NCBI RefSeq assembly: GCF_000143415.4
Contig: NW_003314344.1
Span: 132,336-196,335 of the forward strand
Direction of reading: 5' to 3'
DNA length: 64,000 bases
Origin: Selaginella moellendorffii
Taxonomy: Eukaryota > Streptophyta > Lycopodiopsida > Selaginellales > Selaginellaceae
Shown: in pieces, positions 57,498 to 64,000 of the stretch
How the letters are laid out: every line of letters begins with the position of its first letter
How positions within the stretch are numbered: the stretch's first letter is position 1
The notes under the pieces: generated by a model
The model's input: the letters and a program-made list of their open reading frames with translations, nothing else
The model's database searches: none
Told to the model about the DNA's origin: nothing
Program-made: the position numbers and the translations under genes

Positions 57498-57795
57498 GAA
57501 GATGGAAGATTGTATCCAATTCGAACCTGAGAAGATCACACAAATGTATCCAATTCGAAGTTGAGAAGATCACATCCAATTAGATGTAAGTTGAGAAGAT
57601 CACACGCGTGGTCAACGAGGTCGCCCTTATTTGACCGCTTTTTGTCCGTTGGATACGCCAGCCCTAAGATCAACGGTAGCGGTTGAGGGTTTTTTTTTTC
57701 CTTCTTTAGGGAAAGGAGGAGCTTGCGAGGTAGGGTTCGCGGAGAGATTCTTCGTTCGCGGCGCAGCAGCCGCTCTCCTTCTTTGGCGAGCGAAA
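57498..57795. other. Spacer with a short tandem repeat; DnaJ promoter
   Basis: After the PPR stop, TGTATCCAATTCGAA and GAGAAGATCACA recur three times (57510-57605), a degenerate tandem repeat of about 30 bp. The DnaJ leader follows with a T run at 57690-57700. No gene was recognised. Confidence 0.5.
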
Positions 57796-59426
57796 ATGTT
57801 TGGCCGCCCGCCCAAAAAGAGCGACAATTCTAAGTACTACGATATCTTGGGGGTTTCCAAGAGCGCCTCCGCGGATGAATTGAAGAAGGCGTACAGGAAG
57901 GCAGCTATCAAGAACCATCCCGACAAGGGAGGCGATCCAGAAAAGGTGAAAGAAAAAACTCTCTTTGCATTGAAAGTAACCTTCTCTTTTCTTGTTTCCA
58001 GTTCAAGGAAATCTCGCAAGCATACGAGGTGCTCAGCGATCCCGAAAAGAAGGAGATTTATGATCAGTACGGCGAGGATGCGCTCAAGGAAGGAATGGGC
58101 GGTGGCGGTGGCCACAATCCATTCGATATCTTCGATAGTTTCTTCGGTGGCAAACCATTTGGTGGAGGTGAGCTTGGTACTTTGTGCTGGTTTGCGTGCT
58201 AACTCTTCTCTTTTCTTTGGACTCTAGCAGGAAGCTCTAGAGGTGGAAGAAGGCAACGAAGGGGCGAAGATGTGGTGCATCCTTTGAAGGTTTCTTTGGA
58301 GGATCTCTACAACGGGAGCGTGAAGAAGCTCTCCCTTTCTAGAAACGCAATATGCTCGAAATGCAAAGGGTATGTTTTTCTGAAGTGAAATTCGCTAGTG
58401 GAACTCATTAGAGTGTGATTTGCAGAAAAGGTTCCAAGAGCGGGGCCACGAGCCGATGTGCCGCTTGCCAGGGATCTGGAATGAAGATTTCCATTAGACA
58501 CCTGGGCCCGTCTATGATCCAGCAAATGCAGCACGTTTGCGGCGACTGCAAAGGAACAGGTAACAGTTTCTTTTTTGTTCGTTTGTTTCTTACTTTTGGC
58601 TTTCCTCGCAGGAGAAACAATCAGCGAGAAGGACAAGTGCAACCAGTGCAAAGGCAACAAAGTTGTCCACGATAAGAAAGTCCTCGAAGTACACGTTGAG
58701 AAGGGAATGATGCACAACCAGAAGATTACCTTCCAGGGAGAAGCGGACGAAGCAGTAAGTTCTTTTCGTTTCCTTTTGATCTTATTCATCGTTTCTTGTC
58801 GTTGACGTGATCTTTCATTGTTTCTAGCCCGACACTATTACTGGAGACATTGTGTTCGTGATCCAAGTGAAGGACCACCCGAAGTTCAAGCGCCGAGGGG
58901 ACGACTTGTTCTACGAGCACACCTTGACGCTGACTGAAGCACTCTGTGGCTTTCAGTTCATTCTCACGCACCTCGACGGGAGAAGCCTCCTCGTTAAGTC
59001 GACTCCGGGAGAGATCATAAAGCCAGGTATGCGTGCGTGCGGTTTTCTCGTGACTAGTTTGAATGATCTTTACGATTCATCTGTCCTGGCACCACAGATC
59101 AATTCAAAGGCATTGACGACGAGGGAATGCCGCACTACCAGAGGCCATTCATGAAGGGCCGGCTGTTTATCCAGTTCCATGTCGACTTCCCGGATTCGGG
59201 GAGCCTTTCTCCGGAGCAGTGCAAGATGCTGGAGACGATCCTGCCTCCCAGGCCGACGAATCACCTGACGGACATGGAGCTGGACGAGTGCGAGGAGACA
59301 ACACTCCTGGATGTAAACATCGAGGAGGAGATGAGGAGGAAGCAGCAGCATCAACAGCAGCAGCAGGAGGCTTACGACGAAGACGACGAGCCTTCGGGAC
59401 CTCGAGTCCAGTGTGCCCAGCAGTGA
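57796..59426 (+). CDS. DNAJ: Type I DnaJ (HSP40) co-chaperone with CaaX box
   Basis: Seven exons (57796-57945, 58002-58167, 58231-58369, 58426-58559, 58612-58754, 58828-59026, 59098-59426) give 419 residues. J domain: [20 protein letters not shown] with HPD at 41-43. A G/F region follows ([20 protein letters not shown]). The zinc region has [24 protein letters not shown] and CNQCKGNK. C-terminal substrate domains contain [20 protein letters not shown] and [20 protein letters not shown]. The protein ends CAQQ, a farnesylation CaaX motif shared with plant ANJ1/AtJ2/AtJ3. It stimulates cytosolic HSP70 and can dock at membranes when farnesylated. A Gln run ([10 protein letters not shown]) near the end is a minor oddity. 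Confidence 0.97.
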
Positions 59427-59630
59427 CCACCGCGAGCAAAAACACGAAAAAAGATTGGAGGAAACGATTGAGCGTTAGCAAGAGCACTATTTATTTGTAC
59501 TAGATATATATACACGATTTTAATTAGCAAGCCCAACGGTTGCACGTTTTCCAAAAGGTGGCGGAGTTGAATGAACCCTAAAATAATGCGAAGCCCTAAA
59601 TACTTAGAATATTCTTGCTTGCCCGCGTCC

Positions 59631-59638
59631 TATATAAA
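59631..59638 (+). promoter_or_regulatory. TATA box almost abutting the macrodomain gene start
   Basis: TATATAAA lies 10-17 bp before the ATG at 59648. Normal spacing would place the transcript start near 59661, just before the second in-frame ATG at 59666. Confidence 0.45.
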
Positions 59639-59647
59639 TTCTAAGGA

Positions 59648-60097
59648 ATGAAGAACCCTAACGCTATGGAAGTGGAGGAGATACAGGGGGATCTGTTCGA
59701 GGGCGCGCAGCCCACAGATGGCTTGGTACACTGCGTTTCTAAAGATCTTCACATGTCCAAGGGCATCGCAGCGCGCTTTAGGGACGAATTCAGGGGCGTG
59801 GACGAGCTGCGCAAGCAGAATCGGAGTGTGGGGGAAGTGGCCGTGCTGGACAGGCCTCCTCGAGCGGGAGTGTTCTACCTCGTCACCAAGCTCAGGTTCT
59901 TCGACAAGCCGACGCTGGCGAGCTTGCAGGCGTCGCTGGAGGATCTGCGCAGGGTGTGCGAGCAGCGGGGAGTTTGCGGCTTGAGCATGCCAAGGATTGG
60001 ATGCGGGTTGGACAAGTTGGGGTGGGAGGATGTGAAGAAGGTGATTTTGCATGTTTTCAAGGGCTCCAACATCCGCATTAGAGTCTTTTATTTGTGA
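59648..60097 (+). CDS. Macrodomain ADP-ribose hydrolase, TARG1/OARD1-like
   Basis: One exon gives 149 residues from the ATG at 59648 (143 from Met7 at 59666). The macrodomain covers nearly the whole protein: IQGDLFEGAQPTDGLVHCVS, KDLHMSKGIAARFRDEF, GVFYLVTKLRFFDKPTLASL and GLSMPRIGCGLDKLGWEDVK. Lys81 (in LVTK) and Asp122 (in CGLDKL) occupy the positions of the catalytic Lys/Asp pair of human TARG1. It should remove ADP-ribose from acidic side chains or cleave O-acetyl-ADP-ribose. The nearby TATA box suggests Met7 may be the real start. Intronless, unlike most neighbours. Confidence 0.9.
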   Translation: MKNPNAMEVEEIQGDLFEGAQPTDGLVHCVSKDLHMSKGIAARFRDEFRGVDELRKQNRSVGEVAVLDRPPRAGVFYLVTKLRFFDKPTLASLQASLEDLRRVCEQRGVCGLSMPRIGCGLDKLGWEDVKKVILHVFKGSNIRIRVFYL

Positions 60098-60854
60098 ACA
60101 TTTATACAGTAGCGTAGCAGCGAATGCCACGAGATCCACTGTGAGCTCGCCGGCAGCGAGAATGTCCCCATGAGCTTCCCTTCTTTCACTATATTCATGA
60201 GTTGATTTATCACTTCATGACATATCATATTTTGAGAAATCAAATTAAACAAAGGAAGTGAGTGGAGGTGCTTGGACTCACTATCACAAAAGATAACAAT
60301 GCAGAGATTGTCGATCATCTTGTTGCACGTACAGCCACAGCTATTGCTACCTCGATGATAGAGGCGCGTTGCTCTTCCCGTGTGTGATACAATCTTGGAT
60401 TTGTGGAGCGTTCCCATATGGTGGGGTGTCTCCTCCGATGAGATCCATGACGCAGAGCTTTCCAGCGTCCTGGGTGTTGCTGGCCCAGATAACAGGCTGT
60501 AGAAGACGATTGCTCTGCATCACCAGCTGATATATGTAGCGGTCATTTGGAATCGCATTTCATCACCGGTGAAGAGCGTCTTCTTGAATTGCCGATTGAA
60601 TGATCGGCCACGACACCCACAAGAACAACAAGAAGATCAAGACGAAGAACAGATTCGGATTCAGCTGCATGCTGGGAGTGCAGAAGCGAGTAAGCAACGC
60701 TGAAACTGAAGTGAATGGGAAATTGCTGTTGCTGGAGCCGCAATTTAACGATCTATGGTACGAGCTGAGGATTTGTTTTTATAAAGTTAAAATAAAATTG
60801 TCTGTCAATCCTGGTCAATGATGACTAGTCCAAACTTAAAAATCCTCAGCTCAT
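60098..60854. other. Convergent spacer with a possible relic
   Basis: Lies between the macrodomain gene stop and the ankyrin gene stop. On the minus strand near 60500-60380 a stretch reads NRLLQPVIWASNTQDAGKLC and then VMDLIGGDTPPYGNAPQI without a start or continuation. It might be a decayed exon, but I recognise no family. Nothing else is evident. Confidence 0.35.
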
Positions 60855-62648
60855 TCATTTGAGACAATCAGGGATCGGTGTGTTTGTGAGAGCAAACAGC
60901 ATTTTGAGGCCAGTGTGCAGATCTTGTGGAGGATAGCCGTAGGTGCCAAAGGGAGAAGCTCCACACTCAATCAGCACACAACAATACACTGGTTCCTCAA
61001 ATCCACATGCACGGCCAAGGGCAGTCTTCACAGGATCCACTTTGACGTCGATCATGTTCCGCTCTTGGCAAGCACGAGCCACTAGGCGAACTACCTCCAG
61101 AAGCTGGTCGCCCATGCTCACGACGAGCTTCAGAGCCGAGCGCCCTTTGCCATCCTGGAGTGTTGGATCTGCACCAGCTTTCAGTAGAAGCTGCACCCTC
61201 TCCACGCGATTCCGTCCATAAAGCGCATTGTTGAGAGGTAGAATCCCTTGGTTGGCCTTGTTCGGCGACAAGCCGAGTTGCAAGAGCATCTTGAGCAGTT
61301 CTGGATTTTCTGTTTCGCACAACTCCTTGGGTGCCAAACTGTTAAGATGGGCCTGGGACTTGCCATTGTCATCCAAGGCATCCACTACAGTTTGCATGCC
61401 ATGAACCACTGCGTAGAGGTAAGGCCACACTCCACTTTTTGCTGAAAAATAGAGGAAACACTATTACCATGTTTTTAAGCAAGTTTGGGAAGAAGAATAC
61501 CTTGGACCGTAGCATTGGCACCATTGTCTACAAGAAACTTGATCAATGTGAGATCAGGAACCTGGCACTGCAAAGCAGCCAGCAGTGCAGTGTTGCCGTG
61601 AACAGGGTCGACAAAGTCAAGATAATCCAGCAGAACCACGATCTCATACGCTGCTTGTGTCCCCTCATTGATGCTTTCTACCAGCCGAGTTCGTAGTTCA
61701 TCCGTTTTAGCTACCAGCAGCGCTGGATCTAATCGTAGAGGATCCGCCCAGAGACGACCCAGGAAGTGTGAAGGATAGAACCTCATGCCACTCAACCGCC
61801 AAGAGTAAGCTGTTATATCTACGAACCTGGGAGCTTCAAACCTGTCCGTCTTCAGTGTGCCCTGCCTATCCAAGTATGCCACCTGAACAATTGAGCCCGG
61901 CACCACCAGCCCGAAAGTGGCAGCTTTCGTGAGCTCCGCTTGCCGGGTAACCCCACGTTTCGCATCCTCTTCGACCTCGTAAAACTGGAGAACCACGAGA
62001 ATATCGACACCCTCAAGAACCATCTTGCCGGAGCTTGTAGCGGACTGCCTGCTTGTGTCGTAGCTGCTCTTCTCGGAGATGGACAGCTCGGGGGCTACCA
62101 GCTGTCCGTCACACCTGAACAAAGTATCGGAGCTTGATACGTAGTAGTCGCACGAACAGGATCTGCTGCGAATGGCATACATAAGTAGCTCACTGACGAT
62201 CTGGTAACACCAGAATGCACAGGGCTTACGGATGACAAGGTTGCTGTCCACCATCTTGAATATCAGCTCGTACTTGCATGTCATCTTATGCAGCGGGAGC
62301 TTCACGTCAGGCGGAAGAACAATCTCTACAATATTCGATGGCTCCTTCCCCGTTACAATGTGTGAGCCAGCAGGAAGTTCGACGTGCTGCCCCCAGCAGT
62401 CAACATAGACCGCCTGAAAAGCACACAGGGGTCGTCAAATGCAAGAAGCAAAATACAAAGTCACTTCCGTTCATGCTTAGCAGTTACAGGGTGATTTATA
62501 TCTTACGGACACAGTCATCAAATGCTCATTCACCTTGCTGTTTTCATTCATGCTTAGTTTGATCGCTTACCTCATGGCTTCCGTTTGTGAAACTATCTCC
62601 CTCTCCCTCTCCATCCAAGCACGGCTCCAGGCTAGCCATGGCAGACAT
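60855..62648 (-). CDS. Ankyrin-repeat protein with unrecognised N-terminal domain
   Basis: Three exons (62648-62571, 62413-61501, 61441-60855) give 525 residues. The first exon MSAMASLEPCLDGEGEGDS joins in frame at GAG/GCG; it is the least certain part because the 157-bp intron is long for this window. Residues 27-140 (AVYVDCWGQHVELPAGSHIV, Cys-rich SRSCSCDYYVSSSDTLFRCD) match no family I know. Residues 200-240 contain YPSHFLGRLWADPLRLDPAL. Ankyrin repeats follow: GNTALLAALQCQVPDLTLIK-FLVDNGANATVQ, NPELLKMLLQLGLSPNKANQ, VERVQLLLKAGADPTLQDGK and GRSALKLVVSMGDQLLEVV. It is likely a scaffold protein; partner and location are unknown. Confidence 0.75.
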
Positions 62649-64000
62649 GAGATTTCGCAATCCCTTAGTACACTCTATTGCTTACCTGAGATTGTTCACC
62701 TTGCGCGGCCTCTGCCTTTTCATGGGTTTGACCTAGGTTTAGGGGTGATTAGTGGCTTTAGCCTTTGCTAATTAACGTCACTTCAGAGACTATAGATTAT
62801 TCTCAATACAAAAGTGTGTAAAGTCCACATTCTAAGTGAGTAGCATGGTACTCTAATTTTCTCCTCTCTTTCTCTCTCGCTCACTCTCTCTCTCTGTCTA
62901 CTTGTTCTCACCTCAATCTTCCCCTGAAAACCTTTATAGATGTATATGCCTTTCTCTCACTTTTGCTCTCTGCTCGTTCCCACTTCAATCTTCCTGCCTC
63001 TTCAATGAAAACCTCAACAGACATACATCGACCATGGCTGAAAAAGCACATAAAAAACATCAGGTTGCACTATAACTGTTTAGATATGCACAATTTACAT
63101 AACATAACAATGTGCCCTCTCTGCATTCTCTGAGTGCTGTACAGACTCTTTCCTCTTCTGCTGCTCAATTCCTCTTGGATTTTTCTGCATTACCTTCATC
63201 ATGGAGACCATAAACTTAGTTGTTAAGGAGATGATTAAACAAGCATTTTAGGGGATAAGTTTTCAACGCCAAAGGGCATCTAACATCAATCCAAAGTTTT
63301 ACAAGCTGAGGGTAAAAGAGCTGTAAAAAAATGTGAGAGGCAAGCAGGCCATGTGAGAAGTACCGACATTAGTCGTGTGTTGAGATGACCCGTGTGCAAG
63401 AACCACGACAACATCTAGCTTGCAACTTTGCTTGGGTTTGGGGTCAAACAAAAGCGTGTCTTAAGGCCCTTCTAATGGAATGATTAGAGAGGAGTGCCAC
63501 AAATCTAATTTAACCTCAGCTCATCGCGTACACCATGCCAACTGGGTCTCACTGATTCTTCCACGATCAAACAATTGCATGGGTCGATCGAAATCTAGAA
63601 ATCGCTTGAGGAGCTCCACCGACGTAGAGTCCCACTCCTTTAAAAACCACAAAAAACTATACAATCTCAAAGACCGTTGAAACCATACATTGCAATAATT
63701 AACATTATGAAATTTTGGAATATTTTTCTTTTTCGCGCCACACGCCGCCATTAAGATGGTTCTTTCTTTCACCAGCGCGGTAACTTTCACGCTGTGACGT
63801 TTTCACCATCCGTGTAGAACGTCAAGGTAAAACTCACCGCCACCTTTTGTGACCTTTGGCACCCCCTAAAGAGGAGGAAGCCTCGGCCAATGGCTATTGG
63901 TGGCAACTTGGCAAGGGCTTTAGTTTTCACACGCGTGAGGGAACTTCATCTCTCTTCCACAGCACACTTTTTACTTTTCACCACTGTGTGGAAGCACCTG
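62649..64000. other. Right-end region without recognised genes; CT-rich tract
   Basis: A CT-rich microsatellite-like tract spans about 62855-62905, with a second degenerate copy of nearby sequence at 62940-63010 (both followed by CACTTCAATCTTCC / CTCAATCTTCC and GAAAACCT). Open frames on either strand (for example 63521-63790 minus) show no similarity. CCAAT and ATTGG motifs near 63890-63900 may belong to a promoter of a gene outside the window. Confidence 0.4.

Noticed and set aside
63600-63650. snRNA-type upstream element (GTCCCACTCC near a TTTAAAA)
   Set aside because: Spacing between the two motifs is far shorter than plant snRNA promoters require, and no snRNA sequence follows.

Overview
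The window is nuclear DNA of a land plant. The gene set is plant-specific: thylakoidal processing peptidase, HCF145-type plastid RNA-binding protein, CC-type glutaredoxin, HECATE- and SAC51-type bHLH proteins, Dof-like fingers, and several PPR proteins. Introns are tiny. Of the roughly 65 I placed, nearly all are 46-110 bp and one is 299 bp. Genes are packed tightly on both strands. This matches the compact genome of the lycophyte Selaginella (S. moellendorffii is the obvious candidate), but the species is an inference. All exon coordinates were read by hand from GT-AG borders and frame continuity, without transcript data.

Layout. 1-9.1 kb is a repeat block: a heavily decayed Ty3/gypsy element on the minus strand lies head to head with a frameshifted Ty1/copia element on the plus strand. 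The 3' LTR-like end of the copia element carries a 72-bp piece of the next gene. 9.3-11.7 kb holds that gene, a P-loop ATPase with a nuclease-like C-terminus that resembles Crinkler-type proteins. 12.3-33.7 kb is a dense housekeeping stretch: PPR protein with an in-frame minisatellite, selenium-binding protein, DUF506 protein, thylakoidal processing peptidase, 22-exon alanyl-tRNA synthetase, intronless PPR, FIP1 polyadenylation factor and SP-RING protein. 33.9-38.8 kb has a CC-type glutaredoxin and two divergent Dof-like proteins flanking another intronless PPR. 38.9-44.1 kb has tandem E2 ubiquitin-conjugating enzymes, a UspA-like protein and eIF4B. 45.3-52 kb has a HECATE-like bHLH, an HCF145 homologue, and a SAC51-like bHLH whose leader holds a spliced conserved-peptide uORF. 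54.6-62.6 kb has SAP18, an intronless PPR, a farnesylated-type DnaJ, a TARG1/OARD1-like macrodomain protein and an ankyrin protein. The right end shows no recognisable gene.

Themes. Organelle biogenesis and RNA processing are over-represented (four PPR proteins, HCF145, thylakoidal peptidase). Two of the three intronless PPR genes share 83- and 87-bp divergent promoters with essential genes (AlaRS, SAP18). Several promoters carry CACGTCA/TGACGTG bZIP-type sites. The most noteworthy items are the SAC51-type uORF, the ATPase-nuclease gene with its LTR-borne fragment, and the pair of aberrant Dof-like genes.
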